13,413 nucleotides of DNA from Aphodosoma sp045614825 (GTDB taxonomy: Bacteria; Bacteroidota; Bacteroidia; Bacteroidales; Paludibacteraceae): contig JAZLDO010000167.1 of NCBI GenBank assembly GCA_045614825.1, positions 1 through 13,413 on the forward strand, read 5' to 3'. Shown piece by piece: positions 8,286 through 13,413 of the stretch (within the stretch, counting starts at the first letter, position 1; every line of letters begins with the position of its first letter). The notes under the pieces are model-generated. The model worked only from the letters and a program-made list of their open reading frames with translations. It was not told the DNA's origin and searched no databases. The position numbers were made by a program, and so were the translations under genes.

Positions 8286-9785
8286 TTATTTTTTTACACA
8301 TTTTTTTAACACTGGAATCTCTCTTAAAGGCAAATCCTTCTTAACCAAATAAAACAAAAATACCATCAACAACACCGTACGGTAACCCATTCTCAACCAA
8401 AAGTTTGGCACATCAACCACCAATCCCGCAATCCACAATCCTGCAGTTAAGAGAACATATATACCTATACTTTTCAATGGATAAGCAATAGCATAATATT
8501 TTTGTCCAATAAAATAACTCAACAACATCATCACCACATAACTCACCAACGATGCACTCGCACTTGCCCAATAACTATATTTCGGCACAAACACCACATT
8601 GATTATCAACGTTATCACAAATCCCACTATCGAAAACCACGCCCCATATATCGTCTTATCTATCAATTTATACCACAACGACAAGTTATACACTATACCC
8701 TGCACCAAATACGTTATCAACACTATCGGTATAATCTGCAACCCCTCACGATACTGTGGCCCAAGCACATACTGGAATACATCCATATAAAACACCATAC
8801 CCAAAAATATCAACAACGCCGCAATTATGTAATATTTCATCGCGTCGGCATAACTCTCTTTGCTATCTCTACTGCCATGTTTTGCAAACACAAATGGCTC
8901 ATACGCAAACCTAAACGCGTACGTGAACATCATCATTATCATCGCTATCTTGAAGCTCGCACCATATATCCCCAATTGTTGCATACCTTCATGCGCATCT
9001 GGATAAACAATAGGGAATATAATCTTGTCAACCGTCTGATTCATAATCCCCGCTATACCCAACAACAACAACGGCAAACTATACCTCAACATCCTCTTCA
9101 ACAACCCCCAATCAAAAGTCCACTTACCCACAAACACAAATGGCAACAACGCCAACGTCACAGCCGCTGTCGATATCACATTCGACACAAAAATATACCC
9201 CACTCCATACGACGGATTATAAAACCAATCTATCAACTCTGGTCTCCAATCCATTATCATCGGACATCCCACCAAAAAGAACAAGTTGCACACGATATTC
9301 ACAAATATCATAAACAATTTCAAAGCCGCAAATGTCAATGGCCTATTCTTGTATCGCAAATAACTGAACGGAATACTATCAAACGCATCCATCGCCACTG
9401 CCACACCAAGCATAGCAATAAACTCAGGATGAGCGCCATACCCCATAGCATCCGCCACATTCTGCTGAAACAGCAAACACAACACAGCAAACACCGCCGA
9501 CGTAACAGCCAACGATGTCAACGTAGTGCTATACACCCTATTCGTCTTCTGTTCGTCCTCTGGATTATTATTCACAAAACGGAAAAATCCAGTCTCCATC
9601 CCGTAAGTCAATATAATGATAACCAATGCAGTCCAAGCATAAAGATTGGTCACAATCCCATACTCCGACGCATCAGCCAACACATAACTATACAACGGCA
9701 CTAAACACCAATTCAAAAACTTACCCACAATACTGCTCAATCCATAAATCGCAGTCTCCTTAGCCAACTGTTTCAATCCTGCCAT
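8286..9785 (-). CDS. Polysaccharide/lipid-linked sugar flippase of the MOP (Wzx/MurJ-like) superfamily
   Basis: The 499-residue protein has about twelve to fourteen membrane helices. The N-terminal region, LKQLAKETAIYGLSSIVGKF (4-23) and LVPLYSYVL, resembles the start of Wzx-type oligosaccharide flippases. The family moves undecaprenyl-linked sugars across the inner membrane. The true substrate cannot be read from sequence: O-antigen or capsule units, or lipid II, are all possible. It sits between ruvB and mreB on the same strand. The end is basic (KKCVKK). The ATG at 9785 has no close Shine-Dalgarno, but a GAGGAATT heptamer unit lies about 26 bases upstream. A long plus-strand frame opposite it has an H-, Q- and R-rich composition and is a shadow. 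Confidence 0.9.
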   Translation of the reverse strand: MAGLKQLAKETAIYGLSSIVGKFLNWCLVPLYSYVLADASEYGIVTNLYAWTALVIIILTYGMETGFFRFVNNNPEDEQKTNRVYSTTLTSLAVTSAVFAVLCLLFQQNVADAMGYGAHPEFIAMLGVAVAMDAFDSIPFSYLRYKNRPLTFAALKLFMIFVNIVCNLFFLVGCPMIMDWRPELIDWFYNPSYGVGYIFVSNVISTAAVTLALLPFVFVGKWTFDWGLLKRMLRYSLPLLLLGIAGIMNQTVDKIIFPIVYPDAHEGMQQLGIYGASFKIAMIMMMFTYAFRFAYEPFVFAKHGSRDSKESYADAMKYYIIAALLIFLGMVFYMDVFQYVLGPQYREGLQIIPIVLITYLVQGIVYNLSLWYKLIDKTIYGAWFSIVGFVITLIINVVFVPKYSYWASASASLVSYVVMMLLSYFIGQKYYAIAYPLKSIGIYVLLTAGLWIAGLVVDVPNFWLRMGYRTVLLMVFLFYLVKKDLPLREIPVLKKCVKK

Positions 9786-9812
9786 AATTCAATGAAAAAA
9801 ATATCTATTTTT

Positions 9813-9833
9813 AATTCCTCATTCCTTATTCAA
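9813..9833. repeat. Short heptamer array of the AATTCCT/CATTCCT type upstream of the flippase
   Basis: Three 7-base units stand in phase: AATTCCT, CATTCCT, TATTCAA. It belongs to the same family as the arrays at 3825 and 10995, in the same orientation relative to transcription, and lies in the leader of the flippase gene. Confidence 0.6.
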
Positions 9834-9858
9834 ACACACACTCTCAGTGTGTATTCAA
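9834..9858. repeat. 25-base hairpin repeat, copy 1
   Basis: This is an exact 25-base copy of the element at 9918-9942. It contains the dyad ACACACT-CTC-AGTGTGT (9836-9852) followed by ATTCAA. It resembles a short REP-like or terminator-like element. The 59 bases between the copies contain CAAGCAA twice, 11 bases apart, and no gene. Confidence 0.8.
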
Positions 9859-9917
9859 CACTAAAAATTCACCCTACCGTCAAGCAAGGTGCAAGCAACC
9901 TGTGCCGAAGAAAACAG

Positions 9918-9942
9918 ACACACACTCTCAGTGTGTATTCAA
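9918..9942. repeat. 25-base hairpin repeat, copy 2, overlapping the ruvB stop
   Basis: This is the second exact copy, 84 bases from the first. Its ATTCAA end covers most of the ruvB stop region (TGA at 9939-9941). On the minus strand the stem ACACACT-GAG-AGTGTGT is followed by GTCTGTTTTCTT, so it may act as a weak intrinsic terminator for ruvB. Confidence 0.8.
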
Positions 9943-10958
9943 TCAAAAAGCGACTGTTCCAAATCCCCTCTCGTGCGTCCAAGATGCTTATACGCCAACT
10001 CGGTCACCTCACGACCACGAGGAGTCCTTTTTATGAATCCCTCTTTAATCAAAAATGGTTCATACACCTCTTCAATCGTGCCCGCATCCTCACTCATCGC
10101 CGTCGCAATCGTGGTCAACCCCACAGGTCCACCCTTAAATTTATCAATCATCGTCAACAATATCTTATTGTCGATTTCGTCCAATCCATAACGGTCAATA
10201 TTCAATGCCTCAAGTGCATAGCATGCTATCGACTTATCAATTCTACCACTACCCTTCACTTGAGCAAAGTCGCGCACACGACGCAACAACGCATTCGCTA
10301 TACGAGGCGTACCACGACTACGACGCGCAATCTCCACCGCTGCCTCTCTCACTATCGGCACCTGCATTATCGCTGCCGAACGATTTATGATATTCACCAA
10401 CACTTCGTCGTCGTAATACTCAAAGTGGCAATTTATACCAAATCGCGCACGCAACGGAGCTGTCAAAAGTCCACTACGCGTCGTAGCTCCAATCAACGTA
10501 AACGGCTCCAACTCTATCTGCACCGACCTTGCCGAAGGACCCTTATCTATCATAATATCAATTCTATAGTCCTCCATTGCCGAATACAAATACTCCTCCA
10601 CCACCGGACTCAAACGATGTATCTCGTCAATAAACAACACATCATTTCGCTCTAACGACGTAAGCAAGCCCGCCAAATCGCCCGGCTTATCAAGCACCGG
10701 CCCCGAAGTCAACTTAAACCCTACGCCCAACTCATTGGCTATAATATTACTCAACGTAGTTTTGCCAAGCCCCGGAGGTCCGTGCAACAATGTGTGGTCG
10801 AGACTCTCGCCACGCATACGCGCTGCCTGCACAAAGATGCTGAGATTCTCAACCACCTTATCCTGTCCCGCAAAATCGTCGAACGACAACGGACGCAACG
10901 CCTTATCCAAATCACCCTCAGCCTCTCGCTTCGGATTATGTATATCAAAATTACTCAT
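9939..10958 (-). CDS. ruvB: Holliday junction branch migration helicase RuvB
   Basis: RuvB is the hexameric AAA+ motor that drives branch migration with RuvA and RuvC during recombinational repair. From the ATG at 10958 it has 339 residues, normal for the family. Visible motifs are Walker A GPPGLGKT (60-67), Walker B DEIH (111-114), sensor 1 GATTR (157-161), the arginine finger in APLRARFG (R170), sensor 2 GTPRIAN (216-222), and a C-terminal winged helix with EEVYEPFLIKEGFIKRTPRG (297-315). A start two codons upstream would be TTG and is less likely. It follows the ABC ATPase gene by 45 bases of heptamer repeats, probably in one operon. ruvA and ruvC are not in the window. Confidence 0.97.
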   Translation of the reverse strand: MSNFDIHNPKREAEGDLDKALRPLSFDDFAGQDKVVENLSIFVQAARMRGESLDHTLLHGPPGLGKTTLSNIIANELGVGFKLTSGPVLDKPGDLAGLLTSLERNDVLFIDEIHRLSPVVEEYLYSAMEDYRIDIMIDKGPSARSVQIELEPFTLIGATTRSGLLTAPLRARFGINCHFEYYDDEVLVNIINRSAAIMQVPIVREAAVEIARRSRGTPRIANALLRRVRDFAQVKGSGRIDKSIACYALEALNIDRYGLDEIDNKILLTMIDKFKGGPVGLTTIATAMSEDAGTIEEVYEPFLIKEGFIKRTPRGREVTELAYKHLGRTRGDLEQSLFD

Positions 10959-10962
10959 AATC

Positions 10963-11022
10963 AATTAAGAATTAACAATTAATAATTAAGAATTCCTCAT
11001 TCCTCACTCCTCATTCCTCATT
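10963..11022. repeat. Two-block heptamer array between the ABC ATPase gene and ruvB
   Basis: Block one (10963-10990) is AATTAAG, AATTAAC, AATTAAT, AATTAAG. Block two (10995-11022) is CCTCATT, CCTCACT, CCTCATT, CCTCATT. The design matches the larger locus at 3700-3894: an AATT-rich block next to a CCTCATT block. Block two encodes the last five residues (MRNEE) and the stop of the ABC ATPase. Confidence 0.85.
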
Positions 11023-11714
11023 GTATAAAATATTCTTTCAATCGAACCATATTTCGCCACAAGCGCATCTTTATCGCCTTGCTCAATCACGTTACCCTTA
11101 TTGATAACTATCACATCATCACACACTTGCTCCACCTCTTGCATAATATGAGTCGAAAATATCACCAATCGATCACGCCCCAAATCCTTAATCAACTGAC
11201 GTATTTCAATCAACTGATTAGGGTCAAGACCCGTAGTCGGCTCATCCAAAATCAACACTTTCGGATTATGAATTATCGCCGCCGCAATACCAACCCGCTG
11301 ACGATACCCCTTCGACAACTGACCTATCTTCTTATTCGCCTCCACTGTCAAACCCGTGCGCTCAATCACCTCCTCCACAGCATCTCGTTTCGCCACACCC
11401 TTCAATCCATAAACCTCTGCTACAAAATCCAAATATTCTCGCACATACATATCCAAATACAACGGATTATGCTCAGGCAAGTAACCCACCAATCGCTTAG
11501 TCTCTACATCATCCACCGCCACACGCTTGCCGTCAATCAACACCTCGCCCTCATCGGCTGCAATATAGCCCGTAACAATTTTCATAAGCGTAGACTTACC
11601 AGCCCCATTCGGCCCCAACAATCCCACAATCCTACCAACTCCAAACTGTTGATTAATAGAGTACAACACCCGTTGCGCGCCATAACTCTTCGATATATTC
11701 TTTATCTCTAACAT
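11004..11714 (-). CDS. gldA: GldA-like ABC transporter ATP-binding protein
   Basis: This is a 236-residue stand-alone nucleotide-binding subunit. Motifs are Walker A GPNGAGKST (34-42), Q-loop position YLPEHNPLY (78-86, Glu where Gln is usual), signature LSKGYRQR (133-140), Walker B VLILDEP (153-159) and switch H189. The sequence is of the type commonly named GldA in Bacteroidota. The name comes from gliding Flavobacteria, and in non-gliding Bacteroidales the substrate is unknown. No permease gene is adjacent, so its partner is encoded elsewhere. Its final residues MRNEE and stop codon are read from a heptamer array. It is the first gene of the probable ATPase-ruvB-flippase unit, with a promoter in the divergent region upstream. 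The family call is firm; the gldA symbol is moderate. Confidence 0.92.
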   Translation of the reverse strand: MLEIKNISKSYGAQRVLYSINQQFGVGRIVGLLGPNGAGKSTLMKIVTGYIAADEGEVLIDGKRVAVDDVETKRLVGYLPEHNPLYLDMYVREYLDFVAEVYGLKGVAKRDAVEEVIERTGLTVEANKKIGQLSKGYRQRVGIAAAIIHNPKVLILDEPTTGLDPNQLIEIRQLIKDLGRDRLVIFSTHIMQEVEQVCDDVIVINKGNVIEQGDKDALVAKYGSIERIFYTMRNEE

Positions 11715-11730
11715 AACTATTTCAGTACAT

Positions 11731-11751
11731 TTTTTGCAATTTGCAAAAATA
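11731..11751 (-). promoter_or_regulatory. Promoter element and overlapping palindrome upstream of the ABC ATPase gene
   Basis: The minus strand reads TATTTTTG (11744-11751), a TAnnTTTG match about 30 bases before the ATG. No clear -33 element is seen. Overlapping it is a 19-base palindrome (11731-11749) with arms TTTTTGCAA and TTGCAAAAA around one central base. This could be an operator, or only a product of A/T runs. Confidence 0.45.
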
Positions 11752-11811
11752 CAAAAAAATTATGAATTCGACGCTAAAAAAAACTGTTATTTTTACTCAA
11801 CAAAAATAATT

Positions 11812-11839
11812 ATGCATTATGCATTGTGCATTGTGCATT
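11812..11839. repeat. Heptamer array ATGCATT/GTGCATT
   Basis: Four exact-phase 7-base units: ATGCATT, ATGCATT, GTGCATT, GTGCATT. The third unit boundary supplies the TTG of the plus-strand promoter, so the array touches a regulatory site. Confidence 0.85.
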
Positions 11840-11853
11840 TTTTAGTAACTTTG
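11824..11853 (+). promoter_or_regulatory. Plus-strand promoter with very short leader
   Basis: TTG (11824-11826) and TAACTTTG (11846-11853) are separated by 19 bases, a good Bacteroidota promoter. The start of transcription should fall around 11859-11861, only a few bases before the ATG at 11863, so the mRNA would be leaderless or nearly so. Confidence 0.7.
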
Positions 11854-11862
11854 CGCCCGAAT

Positions 11863-12264
11863 ATGAAAACAAGACAACATACAAATATTTTCCTTCTCAT
11901 TGTTGCTATGCTCATCAGCATTGCAACCACTACTGTTGTCTCTCTATTCACCACACAGTATGCCAATGTTGTATGCCAAACAATCGAAAATAGCGACCAT
12001 CAAGAGCCACAAAAGCCTCTTTTCTCACAAATCTCGGCACTCAACATACAGATTACCGCCAATAGTTCGAAATCACCCACATTCACCAACTACACTTCGG
12101 CGAAACGAACTAACACTCAATCTTCTAACTTCGATTTACAACTTCACTTTGCAAATAATATAGTACAAACATCCCTTCGTGAAGGTCGCCACAGCGATGT
12201 CCTATCGTTTAGCCACCAACCACCTTTGTATTACATATTTGCACTACATCGCATGCGGAATTAG
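11863..12264 (+). CDS. Small unrecognised membrane-anchored protein
   Basis: A 133-residue protein that I do not recognise. The start at 11863 is chosen because it lies just after the TAACTTTG promoter; the longer open frame upstream would start before the promoter. Residues 8-30 form a hydrophobic segment that is either a signal anchor or a signal peptide. The rest is polar, with S, T and N-rich stretches, one cysteine (C38) in the exported part, and a basic end LHRMRN. It runs divergently from the ABC ATPase. A run of seven C follows the stop, then the hairpin at 12304-12354. Confidence 0.65.
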   Translation: MKTRQHTNIFLLIVAMLISIATTTVVSLFTTQYANVVCQTIENSDHQEPQKPLFSQISALNIQITANSSKSPTFTNYTSAKRTNTQSSNFDLQLHFANNIVQTSLREGRHSDVLSFSHQPPLYYIFALHRMRN

Positions 12265-12303
12265 CCTCCGCCCTTCCCCCCCTAAATAAAACACACTTTT
12301 TTT

Positions 12304-12354
12304 AGTAACAAGTAGTAAATAACAAGTCGCAAGACTATTTACTCTATTTGTTAC
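12304..12354 (+). repeat. Heptamer-periodic inverted repeat (possible terminator)
   Basis: The left part is in 7-base steps: AGTAACA, AGTAGTA, AATAACA, AGTCGCA. It also forms a long dyad: GTAACAAGTAG-TAAATA pairs with TATTTACTCTATTTGTTAC, allowing a two-base bulge, and an inner GTC-GCAA-GAC caps it with a GNRA-type loop. No T tract follows. It may end transcription of the upstream gene or simply be a repeat array that became palindromic. Confidence 0.5.
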
Positions 12355-12419
12355 ACCCACTTAATATAATGTGATTTCTCATAAATTACTTAAACACACA
12401 TTAAGATACTAAAAAAGAG

Positions 12420-12507
12420 CGTCAAAGACGATCAACTATACTTAACTGCGGGTAACCAACGGGAACCTGCAGATAGTAAAACCTACGATTCTTCGTCCCC
12501 AAAGGGG
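12420..12507 (+). ncRNA. Candidate structured RNA or leader element upstream of the 167-residue protein
   Basis: Four stem-loops follow closely. CGTC-AAA-GACG is at 12420-12430. A two-part stem at 12435-12477 pairs ACTAT with ATAGT, then CTGCGGGT with ACCTGCAG (one G-T pair), with a six-base one-sided bulge. ACGA-TTCT-TCGT is at 12485-12496 and CCCC-AAA-GGGG at 12497-12507. The block is clearly GC-richer than its surroundings and has no open frame of note. It ends 76 bases before the ATG at 12584. It does not match tRNA, tmRNA, SRP or the common riboswitches I can recall. The rest of the 12265-12583 gap is AT-rich with no recognisable promoter. Confidence 0.4.
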
Positions 12508-12583
12508 GCAAACCATATAAAGATGTGTAAATTTGTGCTCAGAACTCACACCAAAATTATAAACATTAAATAATTAAACCTAA

Positions 12584-13087
12584 ATGAAAAATAATAATAT
12601 TCCAGAAAACCTTCTCGAAGGACTCAATATCACAGAAAAGCGCAATAGCGCCTCAATCGTAAAAGCACTTATATACCTTGCCATTGCAATCGCAGCAACA
12701 TGCGCACTCGTATTCATCAAAGACAGCAAATCATCAATGTATATGCTCGTAGGCATTATTGCTGCATTTGGTTACATTATGGCTGTTTGCGTTGCAATTT
12801 TCGCAAGCAAGGACATAATGTGCGAAGGCAAACGCCTCAACGGCTACACTCTCTATTTCGACACAGCCAATGCCAATGTCGAAAAAGCTATCGCCTCAAA
12901 AGATGCTAAAGCCTTGAAAAGCTACAAAAACTCTACCGAAAATGGTTTGAAACTCGAATTAGCCTACTCTGACGACCTCAGCATAGCACGCTATCGTCTC
13001 TATCGCTACATTCCTTTTGAATTCCAACCAGATAGCGAAATCATCGAGATTAATGCCGACCAAGTTAAAGTTCTAACACAACTTTAA
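12584..13087 (+). CDS. Two-helix membrane protein of unknown function
   Basis: A 167-residue protein that I do not recognise. The N-terminus is polar (MKNNNIPENLLEGLNITEKRN in outline), then come two membrane helices at about 26-44 and 52-74. A soluble part of about 90 residues follows, with charged helices (KAIASKDAKALKSYK, 101-115) and an end YIPFEFQPDSEIIEINADQV (142-161). The layout suggests both ends in the cytoplasm. The ATG has no Shine-Dalgarno. Codon use is even throughout, supporting a real gene. A strong dyad terminator lies 20 bases after the stop. Confidence 0.85.
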   Translation: MKNNNIPENLLEGLNITEKRNSASIVKALIYLAIAIAATCALVFIKDSKSSMYMLVGIIAAFGYIMAVCVAIFASKDIMCEGKRLNGYTLYFDTANANVEKAIASKDAKALKSYKNSTENGLKLELAYSDDLSIARYRLYRYIPFEFQPDSEIIEINADQVKVLTQL

Positions 13088-13107
13088 TTCATCGCAAACT
13101 TCACATA

Positions 13108-13177
13108 AAAGCACGGAAGCCTTATTTTTCATAATCAAAAGTTTAAAGTTAAAAGTTTTCATCGGCTTCCGTGCTTT
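13108..13177 (+). terminator. Long-armed dyad terminator with heptamer repeats in its loop
   Basis: A perfect 14-base stem, AAAGCACGGAAGCC (13108-13121) with GGCTTCCGTGCTTT (13164-13177), encloses a 42-base loop. Because the arms begin with AAA and end with TTT, it can work in both directions. The loop holds three 7-base units (AAAAGTT, TAAAGTT, AAAAGTT, 13137-13157), another instance of the period-7 arrays. Confidence 0.75.
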
Positions 13178-13185
13178 AAAACAAC

Positions 13186-13213
13186 AATAGGCTAACCCTA
13201 GGGTTAGCCTATT
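13186..13213. terminator. Perfect 28-base palindrome between convergent genes
   Basis: The arms AATAGGCTAACCC and GGGTTAGCCTATT meet at a central TA. As RNA this is a 12-pair hairpin with a CTAG loop. It lies 11 bases past the stop of the right-edge gene, which is read leftwards into it, so it is probably that gene's terminator and a second stop for the plus-strand gene. A palindromic protein-binding site is the alternative. Confidence 0.7.
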
Positions 13214-13224
13214 TACATATATAA

Positions 13225-13413
13225 TCACTCAAATGGATGTCGCCAATCGCAGCCTTCGCGCCAAAGGGAACAACCGAATGCGGTGCGCCCTTTGATAATC
13301 ACGCCTTTGCCACACTTAGGGCATGACGCACCTTCGACGATGACAGGTGGTTTAGCCACAGATTTTGTCGCCTTTGGTTTTGAGGCTTTAGGCTTCGAGG
13401 GTTGCTTTTTAGG
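13225..13413 (-). CDS. topB: C-terminal end of a type IA DNA topoisomerase, probably topoisomerase III
   Basis: The frame is open from the right edge to TGA at 13225-13227, giving the last 62 residues. A Lys/Pro/Ala-rich linker leads to a zinc ribbon: CPKCGKGVIIKGRTAFGCS, then WREGCDWRHPFE at the end. The four cysteines and the GCS...GC...PFE ending are typical of the C-terminal zinc finger of type IA topoisomerases, and in Bacteroidota I associate this ending with TopB, the decatenating enzyme. TopA or another protein with this finger cannot be excluded without the catalytic part. It is convergent with the 167-residue gene, separated by two dyads. Confidence 0.8.
   Translation of the reverse strand, partial: PKKQPSKPKASKPKATKSVAKPPVIVEGASCPKCGKGVIIKGRTAFGCSLWREGCDWRHPFE

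Noticed and set aside
8502..9704. 400-codon open frame on the plus strand opposite the flippase
   Set aside because: Its product is dominated by H, Q, R, I and T, the pattern of an antisense shadow. The minus-strand frame has coherent membrane helices.
9792..10655. 287-codon plus-strand open frame opposite ruvB
   Set aside because: R-, T- and H-rich shadow of ruvB plus repeats; the RuvB motifs on the minus strand are unambiguous.
10959..10964. Upstream TTG start for ruvB, and likewise TTG upstream of mreC at 7088-7090
   Set aside because: Both lie a few codons before a good ATG and add nothing to the conserved protein.
11734..11862. Longer N-terminus for the 133-residue protein
   Set aside because: It would begin upstream of the TAACTTTG promoter and be encoded partly by the ATGCATT heptamers.
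12348..12373. Promoter TTGTTA with TATAAT before the 167-residue gene
   Set aside because: Spacing is only 11 bases and it does not fit the Bacteroidota TAnnTTTG pattern.
12420..12507. tRNA, SRP RNA or TPP/other known riboswitch
   Set aside because: There is no cloverleaf or T-loop, no GGAAGCAGCC-type SRP core, and no CTGAGA or other riboswitch box in the right order.

Overview
The window looks like an AT-rich chromosomal segment from an uncultured member of the Bacteroidales (Bacteroidota). The evidence is the gene order mreB-mreC-mreD-mrdA-rodA, a RodA and PBP2 of the longer Bacteroidota form, a GldA-type ATPase, Bacteroidota -7 promoter elements of the form TAnnTTTG, and almost no Shine-Dalgarno sequences. 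No rRNA, tRNA, CRISPR array, transposase or phage gene was seen.

Layout, left to right. Positions 1-1950 (minus strand) hold two secreted-protein genes in one unit: a 190-residue protein with a signal peptide and a C-terminal PVGD-hydrophobic-basic tail, then a large partial surface protein with a ricin-like stretch. Positions 2223-8185 (minus strand) are the cell-elongation operon mreB, mreC, mreD, mrdA (PBP2), rodA. It has a good promoter at 8244-8274 and a terminator-like hairpin between mreB and mreC. Positions 8286-11714 (minus strand) hold, in transcription order, a GldA-like ABC ATPase, ruvB and a Wzx/MurJ-like lipid-linked sugar flippase. Positions 11863-13087 (plus strand) carry two small unrecognised membrane-protein genes separated by a 319-base gap that contains a hairpin and a compact, GC-richer run of stem-loops, perhaps a structured RNA. 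Two strong dyads (13108-13213) separate these from a convergent gene at the right edge, the zinc-ribbon tail of a type IA topoisomerase, probably topB.

The core genes describe one machine. MreB filaments, MreC and MreD position the RodA glycosyltransferase and PBP2 transpeptidase for side-wall peptidoglycan synthesis. The flippase next door could feed wall or surface-glycan precursors, but that is inference.

The most unusual signal is in the gaps. At least seven regions carry short tandem arrays of unrelated sequence that all share a 7-base period (3700-3894, 8189-8223, 9813-9833, 10963-11022, 11812-11839, 12304-12338, 13137-13157). Arrays of the CCTCATT type always lie so that the mRNA reads GAGGAAU just before a downstream gene. 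Two upstream genes (mrdA and the ABC ATPase) take their stop codons from inside such arrays.
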